Origin: Nitrospira sp. | Lineage (GTDB): Bacteria; Nitrospirota; Thermodesulfovibrionia; Thermodesulfovibrionales; Dissulfurispiraceae | Direction of reading: 5' to 3' | DNA length: 64,000 nt | NCBI GenBank assembly: GCA_002634385.1 | Contig: NSJL01000010.1 | Location: 62,001 to 126,000 of the forward strand | Shown here: positions 9,004 to 17,533 of the stretch, piece by piece | Numbering within the stretch: position 1 is the first letter of the stretch | Layout of the letters: each line of letters starts with the position of its first letter | Made by a program: the position numbers and the translations under genes | The notes under the pieces: generated by a model | Told to the model about the DNA's origin: nothing | Databases searched by the model: none | The model's input: only the letters and a program-made list of their open reading frames with translations

Positions 9004-10142
9004 TATATAAGGGGGTCTGAGCGCCTATGGTTTTTTCATCAGAATGGCTCCAAGTCTATATTATTGATCCCGACATAAGTAATCTCCTATCGAAGCCGCA
9101 GGGGCAAGCCACTGTGTTTGAGAAAGGAACGTAAGAGATCCTGTTCTCCTTGTACTTGCTCCATGGCATCTCCTGCTGCAGTAGTCAGTTCCTCAAGGGC
9201 CAGGGATGCCCGATTCGCCATTGCGTTCATCTTTGTGTGCGTCCAGACATACTCCACTGGATTCAGTTCCGGAGCATACGGCGGAAAGAAATGCCGTTGC
9301 ACTCGGGGTATTTCTTTCAGAAAATCAGTTACCACTGTGGCACGATGAGGTGTGGAGCGATCCCATATGAGCAGAAGAGGATCGGGTAGTTCCTCCGTGA
9401 GCGCCTTCACAAATTCCACGACCGCATCATCGGTGATGTTCGCATTGGGATGCAGTCCAAAATACAACGCACACCGATCCCGCGCAGGGGTAATAGAGAG
9501 TGCTGCAATCACCGACACCTTCGTATGGGCGCGTGCTCGCTGCCGAAGCACCGGGGTATATCCTCGCGGAGCCCACGTCCTTCTGACCAGAGGCGCCATG
9601 AGGAATCCGCTCTCATCAATGAAAACGATTGCGGCATTCAGTCGTGCCGCTTTTTTTTAATACGGGGCCACTCGCTTCTCTTCCACTCAACAATGGCTTC
9701 TTCGTTGCGCTCCACTGCTTTACGCTCCGGCTTCTGAGGGCTCCACCCCAGGGCATGCAGGAGCCGTCCGATGTAATCGACGTGATAGTGCACGCCAAAG
9801 AGCCGCGCAATGAGCACAGCCACCCGAGGACAGGTCCACAACTCCGTGGGAAACCCCTGTGCCTTGGCTCCGCTGAGGAGCGCTTCCTCAAGATGTTTCC
9901 GATCATTGCTCGTCAGTTTCGGCGGTCTGCCCGACGCAGGTTTTGCTGCGATGCCCTGCTCTCCTTCTTTTCGGTACTGTGCCTTCCACTTCCGGACGCT
10001 CCGCCGTCCCACACCACACCTCTTTGCGACTTCAACCGGCGGGTGTCCCTCCTCTAATAGCTCGATCGCTCGACGGCGACGATGTTCCAATTCTTCCGGG
10101 GTTCCATGAGGTCTCATACAACCACCTCCTCCCCTTAGTGTA
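9004..10142 (-). mobile_element. IS630-family insertion sequence, ends approximate
   Basis: An element of about 1.14 kb around the frameshifted transposase. Both ends carry TAAGGGG facing inward: 9008-9014 on the plus strand and the complement CCCCTTA at 10131-10137. TA dinucleotides lie outside each end, as expected for TA-targeting IS630/Tc1-mariner elements. The left TA cannot be fixed because the flank is TATATATA. It landed directly behind the stop codon of the TIR-like gene and 50 bp after the helicase. Confidence 0.7.
9087..10117 (-). CDS. IS630-family transposase made by -1 frameshift
   Basis: Two overlapping-phase frames, 9638-10117 and 9087-9599, together form one transposase. The first encodes a helix-turn-helix domain (CGVGRRSVRKWK, PKLTS) and the second the DDE catalytic domain with FIDESGF, the IWDRSTPHRA segment, and the PELNPVEYVW segment. 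They meet at a run of eight A residues on the minus strand (plus 9651-9658) read as A-AAA-AAG, a classic slippery heptamer. A -1 slip gives a continuous protein through IKKKAARLNAAIVFIDESGF. Such programmed frameshifting is known in IS630 elements, so this is probably an active-type organisation rather than a mutation. Confidence 0.85.
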
Positions 10143-10772
10143 GGCCTTAAGTTCTGTAGGTTTCAATAGCATGTTTTTTCGGTTCCTCTCGTAGTGTAAG
10201 CAAGTGTTGATTTCTAAGTAGCCAATCATCGCCCACAGGTGTAACGTTATATACGGTCCACTCATTACCATGAAAATCAGTTTTTGAGCTTGTAATAATC
10301 ATTCCTTTTTGTAAGAGGATTTTTAGGGCAATGCTCACAGCAATATCTGTAAATCCTGCATTGTTCATATCTTCTTTAATTTTGTATGCTGAGACCCCAT
10401 CCTCTGATATAAAGCTGTTTTGCATAATAATTACTAAAGCAACTAATTCGTGAGGTGATAACCCCTCGGTATCGGCAACAGGTGATATTATAGTTGCCTT
10501 GTCAATTTCACTTGCTTTCCTCAGTACGGCTTTAATTCGGTTTGTTATTTTTTCCTTAAGTTGCAAAAAATCTTGTGGGGATTCCGTTTTATAGGTAATT
10601 ATGCTCCTGTGCTGTACATCGAATGGGAATTTGCTTTTCCTCTCTTCAGAACACACGAGAACAACTTCTTTGGGCACAGCCATCGCATAACCAAGCTCAA
10701 ACCACACATTAGGATTATTGGTAGTTATTTCAGCAAGGCATAATTCAGAATTTCTAATTCCTGATTCGATAT

Positions 10773-10780
10773 CATCAATA
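10773..10780. repeat. 8-bp target-site duplication, left copy
   Basis: CATCAATA directly precedes the left end of the IS256 element. The identical CATCAATA follows the right end at 12042-12049. Eight bp is the usual duplication size for this family. Confidence 0.93.
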
Positions 10781-12041
10781 GGGACTGTCTCACGAACTGT
10801 GTAAACCCAATCATGCTGGGATCCTGTCCTCAAAGAGTATCCCTAATTGAGAGTAAATGATGGGCCAGTCCTTTATGGGTTTGGTCCATTTCTTTTCCAG
10901 CTCCAGGGCCGCCATGTAGAGGGATTTTAACACGGCCTCGTCCAAGGGGAAAACCCTCCGGGCATCCGTCACCTTCCGGAACTTGCTGTTGACGCTCTCG
11001 ATAATGTTCGTGGTATACATGACTTTCCGAATCTCTACAGGATACCGGAAAAACGTGGTCAGGCTCTCCCAGTTCCCCCTCCACGATTTGATGACGTGAT
11101 GATACTGACTAAGCCAGCGCTCCTCGAACCGGTCCATCTGACGACCTGCTTCAGAAAGAGTAGCGGCGCCATAGATCGTCTTGAGGTCTGCGGCAAGCTC
11201 CTTTCTGTCTTTCCATGAGACGTACCGCAGAGAGTTCCGGATCTGGTGCACCACACAGCGCTGAACATCAGCCTTCGGGTAGGCTGCCCGTATAGCATCC
11301 TGAATACCAGTCAGTCCATCAACGCTGAAGATGAACACGTCCCGAACTCCCCGCCCTTTGAGGTCATTGAGAACTCCCAGCCAGAACCCCTTGCTCTCCG
11401 TCTTATCTACCCAGAAGCCCAGAAGTTCTTTTCTGCCATCAAGCCTCAGGCCGATGACCACATAGACGGCCTTTTGCTGCACCTTGCCCTCATCCCGGAC
11501 CGCGTAGAAAATGCAGTCGAACCATACCATCGCATACACATTCCTAAGGGGCCGGTTCTGCCACTCCTCAAGCCGAGGCAGGATACGGTCCGTGATCCGT
11601 GAAATAAGAGAGGGGCTCAGGGCCGTTCCATACATGTCGCCCAGGATGCCCTGGATGTCCCGCGTGGTCATTCCCTTTGCATACATCGCCACGACCTTGT
11701 CCTCAAGGTCATCAAGCACTGTTTGCCGCTTTCTGACTAGTCGGGGCTCAAACTCGCTGTCCCGGTCACGGGGAACGCGAAGTTCTATGGGGCCGGTATC
11801 CGTCTGGATGGTCTTATCGGAATATCCATTACGGCTGTTGTCGGCAGGAGCCTTGCCGTGTTTGGGATAGCCAAGGAAATCCTCCAGCTCACCCTCAAGG
11901 GCTTCCTGCATGGTCTGTTGAACGAGTTGCTTAATGCGCGCCTTTACGTCCTCTGGCCGTGCGGCCTTCTTCTGCTTCTGCAATGGTCCACCTCCTGTGC
12001 CTTGTTAGTTTATCAACTTACACAGTTCCGTGGACACTCCC
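10781..12041 (-). mobile_element. complete IS256-family insertion sequence, 1261 bp
   Basis: The element is bounded by imperfect terminal inverted repeats of about 25 bp: the left end begins GGGACTGTCTCACG and the inverted right end begins GGGAGTGTCCACGG, both running into AACTGTGTAA. The 8-bp duplication CATCAATA flanks it exactly (10773-10780 and 12042-12049). It holds one intact transposase gene and interrupts the TIR-like gene in the same orientation. All parts needed for transposition are present. Confidence 0.93.
10811..11983 (-). CDS. IS256-family (mutator-type) transposase
   Basis: An intact 390-residue transposase, the usual length for IS256. Recognisable segments include DFLGYPKHGKAPADNSRNGY near residue 40, a VVAMYAKGMTTRDI block, the first catalytic Asp in VWFDCIFY, FIFSVDGLTGIQDAI, and the C-terminal TTNIIESVNSKFRK block that carries the catalytic Glu. 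It fills most of the element, leaving about 30 bp on the left and 58 bp on the right for the terminal repeats. Confidence 0.93.
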   Translation of the reverse strand: MQKQKKAARPEDVKARIKQLVQQTMQEALEGELEDFLGYPKHGKAPADNSRNGYSDKTIQTDTGPIELRVPRDRDSEFEPRLVRKRQTVLDDLEDKVVAMYAKGMTTRDIQGILGDMYGTALSPSLISRITDRILPRLEEWQNRPLRNVYAMVWFDCIFYAVRDEGKVQQKAVYVVIGLRLDGRKELLGFWVDKTESKGFWLGVLNDLKGRGVRDVFIFSVDGLTGIQDAIRAAYPKADVQRCVVHQIRNSLRYVSWKDRKELAADLKTIYGAATLSEAGRQMDRFEERWLSQYHHVIKSWRGNWESLTTFFRYPVEIRKVMYTTNIIESVNSKFRKVTDARRVFPLDEAVLKSLYMAALELEKKWTKPIKDWPIIYSQLGILFEDRIPA

Positions 12042-12186
12042 CATCAATAGGGATACCCACGCTGGGATCGCGATCCACCCTATATGGTTCAAGGCCCGCT
12101 TCCGCTATCGCAGGAACAAAAACATCATCGTATCGCTTGTCAAAGGCCCCTCCATCAAATGGCTGCATTACGAAGCATCTGCTCAT

Positions 12187-12706
12187 GATTTAATCTCCTC
12201 TTATGTTGTATCCCACACAGGCCTTCTTCTTTTATTCTTACCATACACTCTTTTGCATTTTAAAAAGACTCCCGCGAATAGTCAATATAAATTCCGTCGT
12301 AATGGGCGTTTCCCTTCGGGCCGGGCCACCGGCGGAGCTCGAACCCGGAAAACAGGTTTCGACCCTAACGGGCGTATATCCCTAACGCAAAGTAAAAACC
12401 CTCCCCTTCCCTAATCTTCCCCCAGGGGAAAGCATCCAGGGAAAAGATCCCCTGGACTCCGCGCTTTTACGTCAACGGCACGTTCACAGGGGCGCTTGAA
12501 GGTGTCTCGCTCGTCAAGCGTCACGCCATCGCTGGCTCTGTCATGCCCCTTGCCGCTCGAAATTTATTCGATTGCGGGCCTCTCCATTGAGACGGATCAT
12601 CCCTGTCCCTGCGATCCGTTCTTTTATTCCCCGCAGCAGGGGGCCTCAGAAATGGTGAAGGCCCCCCGCTCCGGGGGGAACATTTCTGGGCAAGTGAGGA
12701 TACACA
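12187..12706. other. non-coding stretch between the TIR-like gene and radC-like gene
   Basis: No convincing gene is visible in these 520 bases. The left part must carry the promoter of the TIR-like gene on the minus strand. The right part ends in a large hairpin (separate entry) and the leader of the radC-like gene. Confidence 0.5.
12647..12688. repeat. nested inverted repeat ahead of radC-like gene
   Basis: CAGAAATG (12647-12654) is mirrored by CATTTCTG (12681-12688). Inside lies a second stem, CCCCCC against GGGGGG with a short loop. The structure ends 18 bp before the ATG of the radC-like gene, so in RNA it would sit in the leader. It could be a terminator, a translational control hairpin, or a DNA site of the mobile element. 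Confidence 0.55.
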
Positions 12707-13123
12707 ATGATCATCAAAGAGCATACGGGCGAGAAAGTCAGCAGTTCTTGTGAAGTGGCAAGGGTATTGTCTGCAATCCTGCACACGGACAACGAGGTAG
12801 ATAGGGACAAGGAGCACTTCTGGGTAATCGGCCTGAACACCAAGAACGTCATCAAATTTATCGACCTCGTTTCTCTGGGAACGCTTACGAACGCCCTCAT
12901 CCATCCTAGAGAGGTATTCCGCCTGTCGGTCATGAAAGGCGTATGCAGCATTATCGCCGGCCACAACCACCCAAGCGGCGACCCCACGCCAAGCAAGGAC
13001 GATGTTGCAATCACCGAAAGGCTGAAGCACGCCGGCGATATCCTGGGGATTTCCGTACTTGACCATGTAATCATCGGCGACAACAACCAATTCACCAGTC
13101 TTAAGGAGAGGGGCCTCTTATAG
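12707..13123 (+). CDS. RadC-like JAB-domain protein of a mobile element
   Basis: A 138-residue protein consisting almost wholly of the RadC/JAB (MPN+) domain. HPREVFRLSV, then GHNHPSGDPTPS gives the JAMM metal-binding signature (HxH...SxxD). Chromosomal RadC is longer, with an N-terminal helix-hairpin-helix part that is absent here, as in the short copies found on plasmids and integrative elements. These are presumed metal-dependent hydrolases, but the substrate is unknown despite the old DNA-repair label. It is followed after 37 bp by the ardC-like gene, and the pair is common on mobile elements. Confidence 0.85.
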   Translation: MIIKEHTGEKVSSSCEVARVLSAILHTDNEVDRDKEHFWVIGLNTKNVIKFIDLVSLGTLTNALIHPREVFRLSVMKGVCSIIAGHNHPSGDPTPSKDDVAITERLKHAGDILGISVLDHVIIGDNNQFTSLKERGLL

Positions 13124-13160
13124 AGGCCTTCCTTATACAAAAACACAGGAGGAATAACAA

Positions 13161-14000
13161 ATGAATGTGTACGACATTATCACAGAGAGGATTTTATCAA
13201 AGATGGAAGCCGGAATAATCCCTTGGCGGAAGCCCTGGGTAAATATGGAACTGCCGAAGAATTACCTGACCAAAAGAGAGTATCGAGGCATCAACCTTTT
13301 TATCCTGAATATGGCCGGGCACACGTCCCCCTACTGGCTGACATTCAAGCAGGTAAAGGATTGCAAAGGGCATGTAAAGATGAGCGAGCAGGCAACGCCT
13401 ATAGTTTACTGGACGATAATTGAGAAACCGGATACGGACAATACCGATATCGGTAAGGAACCGGAGAAAACGCCGATACTCAGGTACTACAACGTGTTCA
13501 ATCTCGATCAAACCAGCGGGATTCAAGAACCTGTAAGCGAGAGAGAGGAAAGTAAACCATGTGAGCGGATAATCTTAAACATGCCGCAAAGCCCGAAAAT
13601 CCTTCACGGGGGCAATAAAGCCTTTTACTCGGTGAAAGAAGATTATGTGAAACTCCCTGCATGCGGGCAGTTTGAAAAGCTGGAGTTTTACTACGATGTC
13701 CTGTTCCACGAGCTGGTACACTGCACAGGCCATGCCTCGCGTCTAAACCGTCCCTCGCTTATGGATAATAACAATTTCGGCTCCGAAATCTACGGGTATG
13801 AGGAATTGACGGCGGAATTCGGCGCGGCATACCTTTGCGGCTATGCCGGAATTGAAAGGCAGACCCTGGACAATTCGACAAGCTATTTGCAGAGCTGGAA
13901 GGAGAAGATCCAGGCCGACAAAAAGCTCCTCATCAGGGCCGCATCCGCAGCACAGAAAGCTGTTGATTTTATCCTTAACAGGAAAGGTGAACAGGAATAA
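13161..14000 (+). CDS. ardC: ArdC-family antirestriction protein (ssDNA-binding plus zincin domain)
   Basis: A 279-residue protein with the two-part layout of ArdC. The N-terminal DUF1738 domain starts with MNVYDIITERILSKMEAG and includes IPWRKPW; it binds single-stranded DNA in the characterised members. The C-terminal part holds a metallopeptidase-like site, FHELVHCTGH (HExxH at about residues 183-187), and a downstream ELTAEFGAAYLC helix that supplies the third ligand. ArdC protects incoming conjugative DNA from restriction. It is preceded by AGGAGGAATAAC, a strong ribosome binding site. A hairpin follows its stop codon by a few bases. Confidence 0.85.
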   Translation: MNVYDIITERILSKMEAGIIPWRKPWVNMELPKNYLTKREYRGINLFILNMAGHTSPYWLTFKQVKDCKGHVKMSEQATPIVYWTIIEKPDTDNTDIGKEPEKTPILRYYNVFNLDQTSGIQEPVSEREESKPCERIILNMPQSPKILHGGNKAFYSVKEDYVKLPACGQFEKLEFYYDVLFHELVHCTGHASRLNRPSLMDNNNFGSEIYGYEELTAEFGAAYLCGYAGIERQTLDNSTSYLQSWKEKIQADKKLLIRAASAAQKAVDFILNRKGEQE

Positions 14001-14006
14001 CAGCCC

Positions 14007-14040
14007 GGATCCTGGTAGCGTTATGACGCTGCCAGGATCC
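14007..14040. terminator. 15-bp stem hairpin after ardC-like gene
   Basis: GGATCCTGGTAGCGT pairs with ACGCTGCCAGGATCC over a TATG loop, with one G-U pair. It starts 6 bp after the stop codon. There is no T-run, so it may act in RNA stability or as a weak terminator. Confidence 0.5.
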
Positions 14041-14072
14041 GTATAAGAGGTATATAGCTTCAAAAAAACGCG

Positions 14073-14108
14073 TCGCCTGAGCGCTCGAACTGATGAGCGC
14101 TCAGGCGA
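14073..14108. terminator. 14-bp perfect hairpin, possible bidirectional terminator
   Basis: TCGCCTGAGCGCTC and GAGCGCTCAGGCGA flank an 8-base loop. TTTG follows on the plus strand, and the minus strand has a run of seven T a few bases beyond the stem (plus 14064-14070), so termination is best supported for transcripts from the right. Confidence 0.55.
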
Positions 14109-14788
14109 TTTGTGCAAACCACGCCGACACAACGACTACTCAAACACAGAATAATCAGAGGGAAAAATATGTTTACTTATATGAAAAGTCAGAATCAGCA
14201 CCAACAGACAATGTCTGAAGTGGAGTATTGATTTCTGCTTAAAGCCGTCGTCCCCCGAGCACTCAATGATAGAAAGCTGTTCCCTCTGGGGAATCTGCGA
14301 TATCGGCTTGCCTAACAAAGGGTCAGATTGCTCACAGCAACACACAGTGCTGAGCGTTGTGTGACCGCTCTGAAAGTTATAAACGGAAATCAAAACTGGA
14401 CGATTCTCGGTAACACCTGCAATCAAACACCTGTTGCGGTTTTTATTGACTGTTGGTTTTCAGAATAGCCTGTCAGATTTGCAATGCGGATATCAGGCAC
14501 GAATCGTAGGGACGCGTTTTGGTCCTCGGCGGCTGAGTAATATGTACAAGTCCTCGTTGCAGCAATAGCTCAAGGGATGAGACGAACCGCTGAGCAATAT
14601 GAGCACTGTATGTTAGACAGAAAACTTGATAACATGACAAACTGGATATTATACAACTAAAAAACATAATTAACTTCAGCAGTTATGTCAAGATAAGCAT
14701 TATCTTTTTCCTTGAACTTACAAGAGCAGTCTGATATTATCGAGAAACTACCTAATAACTGGTTGTGTACAAATAAAATAAATGTCGA
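14109..14788. other. 680-bp AT-rich stretch without a supported gene
   Basis: Short minus-strand frames of 64 and 96 codons exist (14473-14667 and 14136-14426) but show no recognisable motif and no good ribosome binding sites. It may be the remains of a decayed gene. The right end should contain the promoter of the 14789 gene. Confidence 0.4.
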
Positions 14789-15397
14789 ATGAAAAAAGAA
14801 GCCAAAATAATAAAGGCCAATATTAGTGGGGCGCTAACCGATAGCGAGCTCAGGGATATCAAACTATTTCTAAAGCGCGTCGATGAACTTGCTCACACGG
14901 AAATTATGTCGGGCAAGGTAAGCAATATATCCTTAAGTGTGAGAGCCAAAAAAGATGCCTCGATTGAATTTACGGTATCACTTCCGAAGGAAGACTATCT
15001 TCGTTCCTTTTACATGGCGTTTCGCTTTTTTTACTTACAGAAAGAAAAAACAAATTTTCTTCGCATCGCCAATATTGTTAATAGGCGTACCGACAATGAA
15101 ATGTCTCGAAAATATGTTGAGCGACTTAAAGACATCTGGAGTGGGGCATTGGCAAGGCAACAAATGCAACTGTATATCAACGACACGGAAATTACGCCAA
15201 CAATGCTTATCGATCTTTGGTTCAATGCTCATTACTTTCATTCTGATGAATCGAAGGAGAAGAATCTGACAAACCTAAAAAAGGCATTAACAATTGACGT
15301 ATGCCGCTTCATGCTTGCTGATGCTGTATATGAGGCATCAAAGGCTGTTATTCATTTGGCAAATTCATTGCAGACATTTGCCGAGAAAAGTGACTGA
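14789..15397 (+). CDS. unknown 202-residue cytoplasmic protein
   Basis: I do not recognise the family. The protein has no signal peptide or membrane span and is rich in charged helices, with a TMLIDLWFNAHYFHSDE segment that could be a conserved core. It is AT-rich like the surrounding mobile-element genes and lies 56 bp ahead of a secreted TPR protein on the same strand. No function is proposed. Confidence 0.6.
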   Translation: MKKEAKIIKANISGALTDSELRDIKLFLKRVDELAHTEIMSGKVSNISLSVRAKKDASIEFTVSLPKEDYLRSFYMAFRFFYLQKEKTNFLRIANIVNRRTDNEMSRKYVERLKDIWSGALARQQMQLYINDTEITPTMLIDLWFNAHYFHSDESKEKNLTNLKKALTIDVCRFMLADAVYEASKAVIHLANSLQTFAEKSD

Positions 15398-15453
15398 GAC
15401 TGATACCCACGTCAATCACTGAGAAGATATGCACCCTACAAAAGGAGGATGTT

Positions 15454-16290
15454 ATGAGAGTAAAAGGTATTATTCTTTTCCTGTTACTCATGGGTTTTTC
15501 GCAAGTACTGTATATCGAGAATGTTGAAGCCGAAGACATCGGCCTTGCAAAGGAGTTCTATTCTCATAATCTGAAGTATCGAGCATTGGAAATGTTTATC
15601 GAAGTTCTCAATAATCCTAAAGGCACATCAGCAAATAAAGCCGAAGCATTATATTATATGGGCCAAATATCATTTGATAATGGGCACTATTCGATTGCGT
15701 TAAATGACTGGCAAAGACTCGTAAAGAATTATCCATCATCTCCGAAGGCGATTGAAATAAAGGAACGGCTTTCACAACTGCGCGAAATTTTCGCAAAAGT
15801 GACGGATGCATCCCTTTCGTCTGTAATAGCACAATCTTATATAAGAAATGGAGATTTCTGGTCAAAAGCCGAAGCGAAATTTATGATTGATTCGTCATGG
15901 CTCCCGATGGTTGAACTTGCTATTCAATGGTACGATAGAACTCTTGCAGAATTTCCTGGCACAGATGCCGCGGAAATGGCATTTGCGCGAAAGATGTTTG
16001 TACTTCTTGGCTGGGAAGAAAGTGGCCGCTATGGTAGTAGTTATGGCATCAAGAATGACTTTTCAAAGTACATGCCTCAATTATTAAAGACATTTGACGA
16101 ATTTGAAGCTGCGTTTCCGTCAAGTTCATATCTTCAAGGGTTTAGATATCAAATAGCGCAAGCATATTGGAATCATAAGGATTGGGATAATACCCGAAAC
16201 TGGCTTAATAAGATAGTTGAGAAAGGCCAAGGCCATCCATCTTTCTACACTGAAACGGCCAAGGCTCGGCTTAATAAAATAGAATATTGA
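15454..16290 (+). CDS. secreted TPR-repeat protein, BamD/YbgF-like
   Basis: A 278-residue protein with an N-terminal signal peptide (basic MRVK, hydrophobic core, cleavage likely near VEAED). The mature part consists of helix pairs of TPR type: AEALYYMGQISFDNGHYSIAL, LVKNYPSSPKAIE, and AQAYWNHKDWDNTRNWL. This pattern resembles BamD and the C-terminal part of CpoB/YbgF, which act in the periplasm. There is no lipobox. AAAGGAGG at 15440-15447 is a good ribosome binding site. It probably forms a transcription unit with the 14789 gene. The partner it binds is unknown. Confidence 0.65.
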   Translation: MRVKGIILFLLLMGFSQVLYIENVEAEDIGLAKEFYSHNLKYRALEMFIEVLNNPKGTSANKAEALYYMGQISFDNGHYSIALNDWQRLVKNYPSSPKAIEIKERLSQLREIFAKVTDASLSSVIAQSYIRNGDFWSKAEAKFMIDSSWLPMVELAIQWYDRTLAEFPGTDAAEMAFARKMFVLLGWEESGRYGSSYGIKNDFSKYMPQLLKTFDEFEAAFPSSSYLQGFRYQIAQAYWNHKDWDNTRNWLNKIVEKGQGHPSFYTETAKARLNKIEY

Positions 16291-16611
16291 AATTGGAAAC
16301 TTGCACAACAAATTCATCAAGAGGGATGCGGGAAAAGCTGTCGGAATTTTTCATATTTAGATGCCCGAGCTCCTCATGCCTATCGTTAGAGAAAGGCCAG
16401 TGATAATTTGCAATACTACTCCGTACGAAGTTGCGAGAGTTTGAAACCATCTGATTCCAGAAAGAGTTAACAAACCGGTTCATAGCAGTTTCTTTCGGTA
16501 TTTTAGGTAGACATCTCTTGCGTAAATTCCCTTTCTCTATCGGAAGCGAATGCAGCATAATGATGCCATGCAGACCTGCAGCAGGCGATATAAATGCGAG
16601 GAGGTGTCATT

Positions 16612-17450
16612 ATGCTTATCCGAGACGCGATGGAACTCTTCACTCAGCACCTGAAGGGCACAGTCAAGAAGAGCACAATGAAAAGCTATGGAGCACTTCT
16701 GGAACGGTTCCGGCTGAAGTTTTCTGACCATGAGATATCGGTCATCTCACCGGAGGACATCAGCAAGTTTTTTGAAGAATGCACGGGAGGTCTCAGCAGG
16801 GCTACCCGCCATCTTCGCTACACTCAAGTGAAGGCGTTTTTTAATTATGTCATTGAGTCCTCCGGCCTCACTACCAAGAATCCTTGCACTGTCGGCATGC
16901 TCATGAAATCCTTCAAAAACGTTCACCACCAGCCACGGAAGATTCTGGACAAGGAAACGGTAGACGAGATGATATTCAATGCACGGGGATTTGGGGATCG
17001 GCTCATTCTGGAGCTTCAGGCCCGCTGCGGTCTGAGAGTCGGGGAAGTTCTCAATCTCAGGGCCGCTGATGTCTAGGGCAGGAAACTCCTAATTGAAGAA
17101 CCCAAGTCAGGAAGGGATGCTGAAGTGGCCTTCATGCCTTGACATATTGCCCTCGTCTGGCTGAATACATTCACGCCAGAGGGATTCCACCAGAGGGCAG
17201 AGTGTCTTCTCTGTGCTATACCTCAGTGAGGAATCTGGTTACGGGGCTCGGGAGGAAATTGAACATCAAGATAGCGCCTCACGATCTGCGCCGGCACTCA
17301 GCCACCTATGCCAGCAGGAACGGAGTACTGCTGGAGATTATCTCCAAGGTGATCCTGCGGCATCAGGACCTGAAGACAACCCAGGTCTATCTGGGGAGGA
17401 TCAGCGATACCGAAGCCATCAGGTGGATGGACATCCTGCATGCGAGGTAG
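16612..17450 (+). pseudogene. decayed tyrosine recombinase
   Basis: An XerC/phage-integrase-like gene broken twice. The first part (16612-17076) holds the SAM-like N-terminal domain and ARCGLRVGEVLNLR with the first catalytic Arg. An in-frame TAG at 17074 then stops it, and a second stop and phase change near 17137 follow. The last part (17139-17450) keeps HDLRRHSATYA with the His and second Arg, RHQDLKTTQVYLG with the final His and Tyr region. AGGAGG precedes the ATG at 16612. It lies inside the mobile region, about 10 kb from the intact integrase, so it is probably left from an older or nested element. Confidence 0.8.
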
Positions 17451-17533
17451 GATGAAGCGCTAACCATAGCATGCCCGGGCCTGCGATAAGGAGTTTCATT
17501 TCTTTTTTTTCAAAAGTTCATTAAAATATCCCC

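Larger units (their letters stand above)
10147..12186 (-). pseudogene. TIR-like / nucleoside-deoxyribosyltransferase-like gene split by an IS256 element
   Basis: The gene is in two pieces: the start and first 48 codons at 12042-12186, and the rest at 10147-10780. Removing the IS and one 8-bp target copy restores a single frame of about 260 residues. The N-terminal piece reads MSRCFVMQPFDGGAFDKRY and continues to VGIPID, which joins DDIESGIRNSE. Downstream, NPNVWFELGYAMA and FPFDVQHRSIITY are the nucleotide-binding signature of TIR-like/deoxyribosyltransferase-fold proteins. The last 80 residues resemble a winged helix. A good ribosome binding site (AGAGGAGATT) precedes the ATG at 12186. Proteins of this fold act as NAD- or nucleotide-processing effectors in several immune systems; that role here is inference. 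Both halves are otherwise intact, so the disruption is recent. Confidence 0.8.

Noticed and set aside
12330..12350. TCGAACCCG resembling the T-arm of tRNA-Glu, as a possible left attachment site
   Set aside because: Only about 9 bases match and the flanks differ, so chance is more likely than an att repeat.
14136..14426. 96-codon minus-strand frame in the gap after ardC
   Set aside because: Protein-like in places but without start signals or known motifs; listed only as part of a gap.
16271..16558. 95-codon minus-strand frame after the TPR gene
   Set aside because: It lacks a ribosome binding site and overlaps the end of the TPR gene; no motif is seen.
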